This document shows, one piece after another, positions 1-6,389 of a DNA stretch of 10,006 nucleotides. The DNA is taken from the NCBI GenBank assembly GCA_902495155.1, contig CABUWD010000076.1, positions 1 to 10,006 on the forward strand. The letters are read 5' to 3'. The translations under genes and the position numbers were made by a program. Origin of the DNA: an uncultured Collinsella sp. (lineage in GTDB: Bacteria > Actinomycetota > Coriobacteriia > Coriobacteriales > Coriobacteriaceae). Position 1 is the first letter of the stretch. Each line of letters begins with the position of its first letter. The notes under the pieces were generated by a model, which ran no database searches, was not told the origin of the DNA, and saw only the letters and a list, made by a program, of their open reading frames with translations.

Positions 1-711
1 GGCAACCAAGTCGTCGGCGACCACAAGGTCGCCGCGGCCGCCGTTGGCAAAGAAGGCGCCCGGTTTCATCGCGGCGAAGAACTCGGCGTTCGCCAGGCCG
101 CGGGTCTTGGGTGTGCTGGGCATAAAGGATGCGACGACGTCGGCCTCAGCCAGGCGCTCGGGCAGGGCGTCCATGCCGTCCATGTCCTCAAACACAATGG
201 GGTAGACGAGCGGATGGCGCTTGATGCCGCGGACGTGCGCGCCCATGCCGCGGCAGAGCGTGGCGAAGTGGCCGCCGATATCGCCCGCGCCCAGCACCGG
301 CACATTGGCGTTTTTGAGCGAGGTGACCGGCCCCAAGTCCTCCCAGCGATGCTCGCGCTGCAGGTCCTGGTAGCCGGGCAGGCGCTTCATCATGGAAAGG
401 ACCATGGCAAACATGTGCTCGCTTACGGCTTGACCGTAGGCGCCGATCGAGCAAGACAGCTTGACTTCAGCCGGCACGGTGCCGGCGGCCAAGTAATCGT
501 CACAGCCGGCGGTCTGCAATTGCAACAGCTGGAGATGCTCGCATGCCGTGAGCATGTCAGGGTCGATGTTGCCCAGGATCACGTCGGCATCGGCGACCTG
601 TTCACGTGTGGCGGCGTCGGCGCTCGTGTAGATAAAGTCCTCGCCCGGAGCACTCGACTCAAGAATTGCGCAATGGCGGTCGTTGACGGGCAGCAAAACC
701 AGGATGTTCAC
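1..711 (-). CDS. D-2-hydroxyacid dehydrogenase (NAD(P)-dependent), C-terminus beyond window
   Basis: The first 237 codons are present; the 3' end lies beyond position 1. The family reversibly reduces 2-oxoacids to D-2-hydroxyacids with NAD(P)H in the cytoplasm. Visible signs are the substrate-domain stretch LQTAGCDDY (residues 65-73), a Rossmann dinucleotide loop GAGDIG (141-146), and the family segment ANGGRGDLV (222-230), whose Arg226 corresponds to the substrate-binding arginine. The catalytic Glu and His would lie outside the window. After the second Rossmann strand the sequence is RGIKRHP, with basic residues where NAD-dependent members carry Asp; I infer a preference for NADPH. The start is GTG at 711, chosen because GGAGAGGA sits six bases upstream and no in-frame ATG is nearby. 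A palindrome (730-766) abuts the SD. The substrate cannot be told from sequence. Fold assignment is firm; specificity is not. Confidence 0.88.
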   Translation of the reverse strand, partial: MNILVLLPVNDRHCAILESSAPGEDFIYTSADAATREQVADADVILGNIDPDMLTACEHLQLLQLQTAGCDDYLAAGTVPAEVKLSCSIGAYGQAVSEHMFAMVLSMMKRLPGYQDLQREHRWEDLGPVTSLKNANVPVLGAGDIGGHFATLCRGMGAHVRGIKRHPLVYPIVFEDMDGMDALPERLAEADVVASFMPSTPKTRGLANAEFFAAMKPGAFFANGGRGDLVVADDLVA

Positions 712-729
712 AAGCAGTCCTCTCCGTCC

Positions 730-766
730 AACCTGCCAAAAAGGGACAGGTTTGTTTTGGCAGGTT
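730..766. repeat. REP-like 12-bp perfect inverted repeat
   Basis: AACCTGCCAAAA (730-741) and TTTTGGCAGGTT (755-766) are exact reverse complements around a 13-base loop. The loop itself contains GGGACAGGTT, a further imperfect copy of the arm end. There is no T-tract after either arm, so a plain terminator is unlikely. Short intergenic palindromes containing a GGGACAGG core resemble REP-type elements mobilised by RAYT (TnpA-REP) transposases, but the copy number in this genome is unknown. It lies 18 bases upstream of the dehydrogenase start, next to its SD, so its hairpin in the mRNA could affect translation. Confidence 0.7.
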
Positions 767-784
767 GTATCAGGCAAAACGTTC

Positions 785-831
785 AAATAAAACGCCGGAT
801 GCAAGACGAGGGTGCCCGTCAGCATCCGGCG
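785..831 (-). terminator. Rho-independent terminator of map
   Basis: On the minus strand, ten bases after the map stop codon, CGCCGGATGC (831-822) pairs perfectly with GCATCCGGCG (802-793). The loop contains a further GACG/CGTC pairing. The second arm is followed by TTTTATTT (792-785). Stem, position and U-tract all fit an intrinsic terminator for map, and it separates map from the downstream dehydrogenase gene. Confidence 0.88.
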
Positions 832-840
832 CATCTACGG

Positions 841-1728
841 CTACCAGCTCAGCAGCTCGTAGCCATCCTCGGTCACCACGAGCTGTACCTCGCACTGGGC
901 CGAATCACTGCCATCCTTGGTGCGCACGCACCAGCCGTCGCCCTTGCTGATCTTAATGTCGGGCGCTCCGGCGTTGACCATGGGCTCGATGGTAAAGACC
1001 ATGCCCGGGGCCATGATGGTGTCCACATCGGGCGCCTCGGTGGTAAAGCCCACAAACGGGTCCTCGTGGAACTCCTTACCGATGCCGTGTCCGCCGTACT
1101 CGCGCACCACGCTAAAACCGGCGTCCTCGACTGTCTTTTGCACGGCCTCGGCCATCACGGACAGCGGCAGCCATGGTTTGACGGCAGCCAGACCCGCCTC
1201 CACGCTGGCGCGAGTGACGTCGACCAGGCGTTGGCGCTCGGCCGAGACCTCGCCGATGCAGAACATGCGGCTCGAGTCGCTAAAGTAGCCGTCAAGAATC
1301 GTGGAGCAGTCGACGTTGATGATATCGCCCTCGTGCAGCACGTCCGTATCGCAGGGGATACCGTGACAGACCACGTCGTTGATCGAGGTACAAACGCTCT
1401 TGGGGTAGCCCTCATAGTTGAGGTCGGCCGGCGTGCCGCCGTGCTCAACGGTGTAGTCGTAGATCATCTGGTCAATCTGGTTGGTGGTCATGCCCGCGGC
1501 GATGTGTTCGCCTACGTAATCGAGCACGCCCACGTTGATAGCGGCCGAGCGCTTGATGCCCTCGATATCGGTGGGCGTCTTGTAGAGCGTGCGGGGCAGG
1601 ACCTCCCAGCCCTCTTCCCACAGGCGCTCGAGGCGCTCATCAAAGGCGCTATGGCATTTCTTATATTTTTTGCCGCTGCCGCACCAGCAAGCGTCGTTGC
1701 GGCCAGGCACGGGTCCATTGTCAAACAT
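841..1728 (-). CDS. map: Type I methionine aminopeptidase with N-terminal SEC-C motif
   Basis: A 295-residue cytoplasmic metalloenzyme that removes the initiator methionine from nascent proteins. The N-terminus carries a SEC-C zinc-binding motif (CWCGSGKKYKKCH, residues 14-26), known in SecA and in an extended subclass of bacterial MetAPs, where it may help ribosome or protein contact. The peptidase core follows from about residue 45. The pita-bread metal ligands are recognisable as Asp140, Asp151, His214, Glu248 and Glu280, with spacing close to that of the E. coli enzyme, plus the active-site His122 in CHGIP. The start ATG at 1728 has AAAGGAAG just upstream. The gene has its own terminator at 785-831 and a possible promoter at 1754-1781. 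The last ligand lies in QCEVQL where most members read Q-x-EH; the ligand Glu is retained. Assignment is firm. Confidence 0.96.
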   Translation of the reverse strand: MFDNGPVPGRNDACWCGSGKKYKKCHSAFDERLERLWEEGWEVLPRTLYKTPTDIEGIKRSAAINVGVLDYVGEHIAAGMTTNQIDQMIYDYTVEHGGTPADLNYEGYPKSVCTSINDVVCHGIPCDTDVLHEGDIINVDCSTILDGYFSDSSRMFCIGEVSAERQRLVDVTRASVEAGLAAVKPWLPLSVMAEAVQKTVEDAGFSVVREYGGHGIGKEFHEDPFVGFTTEAPDVDTIMAPGMVFTIEPMVNAGAPDIKISKGDGWCVRTKDGSDSAQCEVQLVVTEDGYELLSW

Positions 1729-1753
1729 GGCTAACTTCCTTTCATTCGCAGCT

Positions 1754-1781
1754 AGTATAGCCCACCCACGCGTCCATTAAA
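1754..1781 (-). promoter_or_regulatory. Possible map promoter
   Basis: On the minus strand a -10-like TATACT (1759-1754) lies 25 bases upstream of the map start codon. A weak -35-like TTTAAT (1781-1776) precedes it by 16 bases and matches the consensus at only three positions. The -10 box and its distance from the gene are good; the -35 box is poor, so this is tentative. Confidence 0.35.
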
Positions 1782-1847
1782 GTTGCGGTGATATAGTTCC
1801 AATTTAAGCGGTTTAACAGCATAAATAGTAACTATATCACCGCAACT
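1781..1847. repeat. 18-bp perfect inverted repeat, intergenic
   Basis: AGTTGCGGTGATATAGTT (1781-1798) and AACTATATCACCGCAACT (1830-1847) are exact reverse complements around a 31-base AT-rich loop. It lies between the radical SAM gene stop (1889) and the map start (1728). Read on the minus strand it could end radical SAM transcripts, but the tail after the second arm is only TTTAATGG, weak for an intrinsic terminator. An 18-bp perfect match is far beyond chance in a gap this size. It may be a dispersed intergenic repeat or a MITE-like remnant; copy number is unknown. One arm overlaps the possible map -35 region. Confidence 0.8.
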
Positions 1848-1888
1848 GATGGAGCGGGATGGCGGGCACTAGCTGCTACGTGGTTTTG

Positions 1889-2665
1889 CTAGTAACTCAC
1901 CTGGCAGGGAATGCCGAGGGCTTGAACGCGTGCGGCAATGGCGTCGAGCACCTCGGGCGCCGCTTTGGCAAGGCCGGCGACCGGTGTCTCGCGAGCCACC
2001 GTGTAGATGGTCGCCTCCTGCGGACGAATGCGCTCGAGCGCCGCGAGCCAGGGGGCGACGTACTCCTCGCCGGTGTTGTCGATGAGCTTGCCCTGATACT
2101 CGCCGTTCAAAAAGATCGTCTGGATAATAACGTGACCGTCAAAGCTTGCGAACGTCTCGATCTGGTGCTCGACGTCGTAGGGGCCAACGGGCTGGTCGAG
2201 CAGCTGGATAAATGCCGGGTCGACGGTATCGAGCTTAAGAATGTTGTCGTCGACCATCATGAGCGCATCGTGCACCTCGGGGCGGTCGGCGCGCGTGCCG
2301 TTGGAAAGCACGGCGATCTTGGAGTTTGGGGCAAGCTCGTCGCGCAGCGCGACGGCGCCGGCGATGGCCTGCGGAAACTCCGGTGCGGCGGTGGGCTCGC
2401 CGTTGCCTGCGAAGGTGATCACATCGGGGAGCTCGCCCTCGGCTGCCATCTCGCGCAGCTTTGCCTCGAGCGCGTCGAGTACCACGGCAGCCGTGTTGTA
2501 CGGCTCGTGGCAGGGGCGTTCGGCGTTGAGGCCGTTTTCGCAGTAAATGCAGTCGAACGTGCAGATTTTGCCGCTGGCCGGCATCATGTTGACGCCGAGC
2601 GAGAGACCAAGGCGACGGCTGCGAACGGGCCCAAAGATGGGGCTGGCATTCAAAAACGTAGACAT
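1889..2665 (-). CDS. Radical SAM protein, COG0731-like Fe-S oxidoreductase
   Basis: A 258-residue radical S-adenosylmethionine protein. The cluster motif CX3CX2C is Cys35, Cys39 and Cys42 in CTFDCIYC, which would bind the [4Fe-4S] cluster that cleaves SAM. It is preceded by GPVRSRRLGLSLGVN (12-26), a signature of the COG0731 family (wyosine-base-like Fe-S oxidoreductases), and followed by GNGEPT (87-92), the SAM-contacting glycine-rich strand. The length suits a bare radical SAM barrel with no obvious extra auxiliary-cluster domain. The reading frame stays open far upstream, to 3259, but the extension runs antisense to the hydrolase and shows no family resemblance. The start ATG at 2665 is chosen because GAGGAG (2680-2675) lies nine bases upstream. 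Family assignment is firm; the substrate of this group is unknown to me. Confidence 0.9.
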   Translation of the reverse strand: MSTFLNASPIFGPVRSRRLGLSLGVNMMPASGKICTFDCIYCENGLNAERPCHEPYNTAAVVLDALEAKLREMAAEGELPDVITFAGNGEPTAAPEFPQAIAGAVALRDELAPNSKIAVLSNGTRADRPEVHDALMMVDDNILKLDTVDPAFIQLLDQPVGPYDVEHQIETFASFDGHVIIQTIFLNGEYQGKLIDNTGEEYVAPWLAALERIRPQEATIYTVARETPVAGLAKAAPEVLDAIAARVQALGIPCQVSY

Positions 2666-2674
2666 AGGCATATG

Positions 2675-2680
2675 CTCCTC
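2675..2680 (-). promoter_or_regulatory. Ribosome binding site setting the radical SAM start
   Basis: GAGGAG on the minus strand is nine bases from the ATG at 2665 but only three bases from an in-frame ATG at 2671. The spacing favours the inner ATG, giving a protein that begins MSTFLNASP. Confidence 0.65.
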
Positions 2681-2890
2681 AAGACAATTGTGCCTAAGCA
2701 TAGCATCGGCTCCAAAGCAGGGTGCGGGCTCTTGCTTTACAAGTTTCGTTTTTTCACGTCGCTCATTATGCCGTGCCATGAAAAGCCTCGGGTCGGGTAC
2801 AGTTAATCTGTTAACAAGGCGTAAGGCAATGCGGGTCCATCCAACCGCACCGACGTGCAACTGGATGAGCATTGATGATGGGGGCACAAC

Positions 2891-3688
2891 ATGGATTTTA
2901 CGGTCGAGAATGCGGGCACCACGATTGCCTGTCGCGAATATGCCGGTCCGGATGTGTCGTCTGATGCTCCTGCCTTGGTTTGCGTGCACGGTGCGTGCGT
3001 CGATGGCACATTTTTCGACGGTATCGCTTGTGAGCTCAGTCGCAACTACCGCGTAATTGCCTACGACCGCCGCGGCTGCGGTGGCAGCAGCGATGCGGCA
3101 GACGACAGCTATGATCTTGCCGCTCAGGCCGCCGACCTGCAAGCCGTGATCGAACACGTTGGCGCTCCGGCAAATGTGCTTGCGCATAGCGCCGGTACGT
3201 TGGTGGCGCTGGAGCTTCTTCGCACCGAACCCCATCTCGTCGCCCGTGCGATTCTGCATGAGCCGGCTGTGTCGGCCGAAGGCGTCGGTATGGGCGCAGC
3301 TCCGGTTTTGCTCGATATGATTGCGGCTGGAAAGGTTTCAAGGGCGCTCCGGCTTTTCTTGGGAGCCCTCGGCGACTTGGACCCCGAGGCTCCTGGGACG
3401 ACCGAGGCAGAAGCCAAGCATGCCCTACGCAATGGTCGTTGCTTTATGGCCAATGAATACGGAACAAATATGACATATGCTCCCGACTGGGAGCGCGCCC
3501 GCGCGTCAAAGGCAGTGTCGGCCGTGTTTTTGGGCGAGCTTTCGGTCGATACACCCCGCGAGGCTGGCACGCGAGCGGCTGCCGAATATCTCGATTGCCC
3601 CCTTGTGACGATCCCGGGCGCGCATAACGGTCTGCGCGATCGCCCCGTTACGGCGGCAAACGCCGTTCGCGATGTCTTGGAGCGTTAG
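2891..3688 (+). CDS. Alpha/beta hydrolase fold protein
   Basis: A 265-residue cytoplasmic protein of the alpha/beta hydrolase superfamily with no signal peptide. The oxyanion-hole motif VHGACVDG begins near residue 32, and YDRRGCGGSS (58-67) is the classic loop after strand 4. The nucleophile elbow is AHSAG with Ser100, a variant of GxSxG with Ala in the first position. LHEPAV (122-127) follows, as in many members, and the catalytic His is probably His245 in PGAHNG. The acid residue is likely Asp220 or Glu216. A variable cap lies at about residues 128-205. The start ATG at 2891 has a weak G-rich SD (GATGGGGGC). It is transcribed divergently from the radical SAM gene and appears to stand alone. 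The substrate cannot be inferred; esterase, lactonase or haloperoxidase-like roles are all possible. Confidence 0.88.
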   Translation: MDFTVENAGTTIACREYAGPDVSSDAPALVCVHGACVDGTFFDGIACELSRNYRVIAYDRRGCGGSSDAADDSYDLAAQAADLQAVIEHVGAPANVLAHSAGTLVALELLRTEPHLVARAILHEPAVSAEGVGMGAAPVLLDMIAAGKVSRALRLFLGALGDLDPEAPGTTEAEAKHALRNGRCFMANEYGTNMTYAPDWERARASKAVSAVFLGELSVDTPREAGTRAAAEYLDCPLVTIPGAHNGLRDRPVTAANAVRDVLER

Positions 3689-3784
3689 CACATCCGATGA
3701 CCTGCGGGGAGAGGGGCTGTTAGCGTTTCGTCATTGTTAACGAATGCGCCCATAACCGCGCGCCCGCGGCTCCATTATCGCCGC

Positions 3785-3813
3785 TTGCCAGGTCATAAAA
3801 ATGTAACGATAAT
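3785..3813 (+). promoter_or_regulatory. Sigma-70-type promoter of the GGDEF/HD-GYP-HPt operon
   Basis: TTGCCA (3785-3790) and GATAAT (3808-3813) each match the consensus at five of six positions and are separated by the ideal 17 bases. Transcription would start near 3820, leaving a leader of about 80 bases before the ATG at 3900. GTAACGATA overlaps the -10 box (3803-3811) and recurs in the leader (3878-3886), a possible regulatory repeat. Confidence 0.65.
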
Positions 3814-3899
3814 CGCGCGTTTGCCTTCAGCTGTTAGATGTTACCCTTGTACCAATTGATATGCACCGTTGCCGTGCGTAACGATAGAAGGGGCCCCAT

Positions 3900-5780
3900 A
3901 TGCTCAATAATCACGAGGTCAATCTAACCGACGAGGAGGCTGCCGCCGAGGTCGCCCGCGTCGCGAAGACCTACCCCGTGGTGCGTTTGCTGTCGGCCGA
4001 TCAGATTAAGAGCGAGCCTAACTGCCTGCTCGCCGGCGATTGCTGCCCTTGTCTGCGTCAGTCGAGTCTTGAGGCCCTGGCAGGTTCCGATGATGTATCG
4101 GAGCAGCTGCTCAATGATGGTACCGAGTACCGCGCTCGCCTGCGCCCTCTGAAAGTCGAGGGCGAGCCTCACGTCCTGCTGATGGTGCGTCCGATCGATG
4201 AGCAAGAGGCTGCAGAAGAGGACCTTGTCTACACCGACGTGCTGACGAGTGTGCGCAATCGCCGATATTACGAGGAAAAGCTCCGCAACGCCCGCATGAA
4301 TGCCGGCGTTGCGGTGATCGACCTTGATGATTTTAGGGTCTTCAACGATACGTGTGGCCGTCATGCCGGCGACCTTGCGCTTGGTGCTGTGGCGACAGCC
4401 ATACGCAGCGGAATTCGTTCGACTGACGAGCTCGTACGCTATGGCTGCGACAAGTTTGTGGTCGTCATGCCCAATATTCCCTCCGATGACTTCACCCGTC
4501 GTCTGCATCAGGTGTCCGATGCCGTTCATGCCACGATTGTTCCGGGCCATGAGTACGTGAGCTTGACGGCATGTGTTGGTGGCGTTCGCATTCATGGCGA
4601 GACGGTCGATGAGGGCGTTGGCCGCGCTGTCCAGTTATTGAGCCGCGCTAAGGCAAAAGCCGGTACGGTCGTGACCGATGCCGATTCCATCGAAGCCTTC
4701 CAAAGCGAAAAGCCTTTGGTGCTTATTGTCGATGACTCCGACATGAACCGAGCCATTCTCAACGAGATGCTCAAGGACGAGTATTGCATCCTCGAGGCCG
4801 ATAACGGTCGTGCGGCGCTCGACATGGTCGACCGCTATGGCGATGAGTTGTCGCTCGTGCTGCTGGATATTGTCATGCCGGGCATAAGCGGCTTTGAGGT
4901 GCTGGCCGATCTGTCGCGCCGATCGGGTATCGACAATCTGCCTTTCATCATGATTTCGAGCGAAGATTCCGATGATATGGTTCTGCGCGCGTACGAGCTG
5001 GGCGCCTCGGATTATATCAATCGTCCGTTTGACTCCCGTGTCGTGCGCCGCCGTGTAAGCAACACCATCCGCCTATACGCCAAGCAGCGCCGCCTGACGA
5101 GCCTGCTGTCCCAGCAGTACAACGAGCGCGTCAAGAACAGTCGCATGCTCATCGACATCATGGCCGGTGTTATGGAGCTTCGCAACGGCGAGAGCGGCAG
5201 GCATGTTACGAACATCGAGAAGCTGACCGAGCTGCTGCTTGGCTGTCTGGTTCAGCGTAGCGACACCATCTCCCTTGACAATGAGGAACGCTCTACGATT
5301 GCCCTGGCTTCGGCGCTGCACGATATCGGCAAGATGTCGATTGACGATGCGATTCTCAACAAACCCGGGCGCCTTACGCCCGAGGAGTTCGAGATTATGA
5401 AGACGCATACCACGATCGGCGCCGACATGTTGCTTGAGCTGGGCCGCCATCACGTCGGCAATGCGCTTATGGAATATGCATACCAGATTGCGCGTTGGCA
5501 TCACGAGCGCTGGGACGGCAAGGGCTATCCCGATGGCCTTAAGGGCGACGAGATCCCTATTGCCGCGCAGGTGGTCTCGGTGGCCGACGTGTATGATGCG
5601 CTGACGAGCGTGCGCGTGTACAAGGACGCTATCCCGCACAAGGAGGCGATCCAGATGATCCTGGACGGTAAGTGCGGCACCTTTAACCCGCTGTTGCTCG
5701 ACTGCCTGCTCGAGGTGCAAGACCGTATTGCCGAGACGTTGGCACGCCCCGCCGACGTCGTTGCGTTTCCCACGATTTAG
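3900..5780 (+). CDS. Degenerate GGDEF - receiver - HD-GYP signalling protein
   Basis: A 626-residue soluble regulator with no membrane segment. Residues 1-105 form a PAS-like N-terminus with a cysteine cluster (Cys42, Cys48, Cys49, Cys51). Residues 110-265 are a GGDEF domain (DVLTSVRNRRYYEE at 113-126), but its signature is GCDKF (182-186), so diguanylate cyclase activity is probably lost; an RxxD inhibitory-site pattern remains (Arg173, Asp176). Residues 271-396 are a receiver domain with acidic pair Asp278-Asp279, phosphoacceptor Asp323 and Ser353; the usual switch Lys is Arg375. Residues 405-615 are an HD-GYP domain with His474-Asp475, His503, HHERWDGKGYPDG (534-546) and Asp563, all looking intact, so cyclic-di-GMP hydrolysis is likely. 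I infer phosphorylation of the receiver controls the HD-GYP output. Start ATG at 3900 has GAAGGGG upstream. An HPt gene follows after 23 bases. Confidence 0.92.
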   Translation: MLNNHEVNLTDEEAAAEVARVAKTYPVVRLLSADQIKSEPNCLLAGDCCPCLRQSSLEALAGSDDVSEQLLNDGTEYRARLRPLKVEGEPHVLLMVRPIDEQEAAEEDLVYTDVLTSVRNRRYYEEKLRNARMNAGVAVIDLDDFRVFNDTCGRHAGDLALGAVATAIRSGIRSTDELVRYGCDKFVVVMPNIPSDDFTRRLHQVSDAVHATIVPGHEYVSLTACVGGVRIHGETVDEGVGRAVQLLSRAKAKAGTVVTDADSIEAFQSEKPLVLIVDDSDMNRAILNEMLKDEYCILEADNGRAALDMVDRYGDELSLVLLDIVMPGISGFEVLADLSRRSGIDNLPFIMISSEDSDDMVLRAYELGASDYINRPFDSRVVRRRVSNTIRLYAKQRRLTSLLSQQYNERVKNSRMLIDIMAGVMELRNGESGRHVTNIEKLTELLLGCLVQRSDTISLDNEERSTIALASALHDIGKMSIDDAILNKPGRLTPEEFEIMKTHTTIGADMLLELGRHHVGNALMEYAYQIARWHHERWDGKGYPDGLKGDEIPIAAQVVSVADVYDALTSVRVYKDAIPHKEAIQMILDGKCGTFNPLLLDCLLEVQDRIAETLARPADVVAFPTI

Positions 5781-5803
5781 TTTGACCAAAGGAGTTTTAA
5801 TCC

Positions 5804-6160
5804 ATGATTTCCATGCGTGAGGCGTATGAGAAGATCGGCGCTAATTATGATGACGCGTGCGCTCGGCTGATGGGCGGGGAAATGCTTGCCCGCTTTGCCC
5901 TCAAGTTTTTGGATGACGAGAGCATGGACAAGCTGGAGGCCGCCATGGCGGCGGGAGACGCCGAAGGTGCGTTTATGGCAGCGCACACGCTCAAGGGCGT
6001 GAGCCAGAACCTGGGATTCGATAATCTGTACGAGCCGGCGGTCGTGGTGACCGAAGCACTGCGCGGCGCCGATGCCGTTGACGGCGCCCGCGAGGGGATG
6101 CATGCGTTGCAGCAGCAATATGCGGCTACGATGTCGGCCCTGCGCGAGGCGGCTGAATAA
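5804..6160 (+). CDS. Single-domain histidine phosphotransfer (HPt) protein
   Basis: A 118-residue protein made of one HPt four-helix domain. HPt proteins shuttle phosphoryl groups between receiver domains in multistep phosphorelays. The phosphoacceptor is His61 in AAHTLKGVSQNLG (59-71), the canonical HPt helix, followed by the expected Gly and Leu positions. It follows the GGDEF-receiver-HD-GYP gene by 23 bases, with AAAGGAG nine bases before the ATG at 5804, and is very likely cotranscribed. The natural partner is Asp323 of that receiver. No histidine kinase lies in the window, so the phosphate donor must be encoded elsewhere. A second in-frame ATG at 5813 is too far from the SD to be preferred. 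There is no convincing terminator after the stop, only the hairpin element at 6185-6247. Confidence 0.92.
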   Translation: MISMREAYEKIGANYDDACARLMGGEMLARFALKFLDDESMDKLEAAMAAGDAEGAFMAAHTLKGVSQNLGFDNLYEPAVVVTEALRGADAVDGAREGMHALQQQYAATMSALREAAE

Positions 6161-6184
6161 GAGCTTGCGAGCCTTGATGACTAT

Positions 6185-6247
6185 GAGAGTGGATAATCTC
6201 CCGTTTTAGGCCCGGTGGTGGCCTCGAAGTGGGAGATTTCCACTCTC
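6185..6247 (+). repeat. Long bulged hairpin element, intergenic
   Basis: GAGAGTGGA (6185-6193) pairs with TCCACTCTC (6239-6247), and AATCTCCC (6195-6202) with GGGAGATT (6231-6238), leaving T6194 bulged. Inside, AGGCC (6208-6212) pairs with GGCCT (6220-6224) around a seven-base loop. The segments between them can pair through two A-U and three G-U pairs with C6225 bulged, giving about 27 pairs in all. The G-U pairs exist only in plus-strand RNA. TCCACTCTC occurs again at 6268-6276. No U-tract follows, so this is not a standard terminator. It could be a dispersed repeat, an RNA-stabilising 3' end for the HPt message, or part of a small RNA. Confidence 0.7.
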
Positions 6248-6336
6248 GTTCGATACGTGTCCAAAAATCCACTCTCACCCCTTCTGATTAGTGAATGGGC
6301 TATGCGCACTGGCGGGGCTTTCCGCATGCAATCAAT

Positions 6337-6368
6337 ATCGTTGTTCGATAAACTGTTCGAATAACGAT
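6337..6368 (+). promoter_or_regulatory. Operator-like palindrome upstream of the DUF2975 operon
   Basis: ATCGTTGTTCGA (6337-6348) and TCGAATAACGAT (6357-6368) form a 12-bp inverted repeat with one mismatch around an eight-base spacer. It ends 21 bases before the DUF2975 start codon, a typical place for a dimeric repressor site. The reverse complement of its left half resembles the ABC promoter region (7380-7395) at 14 of 16 bases. I see no strong -35/-10 pair here, so promoter placement is open. Confidence 0.55.
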
Positions 6369-6389
6369 AGAGTCAATGAGGGTGAGTGT

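Noticed and set aside
214..1734. A 506-codon open frame on the plus strand
   Set aside because: It runs antisense to the dehydrogenase and map, both of which show conserved catalytic motifs on the minus strand. The long open frame is a by-product of GC-rich codon use.
1859..2806. A 315-codon plus-strand frame
   Set aside because: It is antisense to the radical SAM gene, whose CX3CX2C and GNGEPT motifs fix the true frame.
2802..2815. Palindrome GTTAA-TCTG-TTAAC between the divergent radical SAM and hydrolase genes
   Set aside because: Five-base arms are easily met by chance, and I could not place a convincing promoter beside it on either strand.
2666..3259. N-terminal extension of the radical SAM reading frame
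   Set aside because: The frame is open but overlaps the hydrolase on the opposite strand, lacks family similarity, and the SD at 2675-2680 supports the start at 2665.
3756..3769. Small hairpin CCGCG-CGCC-CGCGG after the hydrolase gene
   Set aside because: The stem is only five pairs and no T-tract follows, so it is not a credible terminator.
3814..3899. A possible cyclic-di-GMP riboswitch in the leader of the GGDEF/HD-GYP gene
   Set aside because: The leader is too short and I found no GEMM-like conserved segments or paired stems.
6291..6389. Upstream start for the DUF2975 protein
   Set aside because: It has no SD, would overlap the operator-like palindrome, and adds a polar Cys/Asn-rich stretch unlike the family; ATG 6390 has a good SD.
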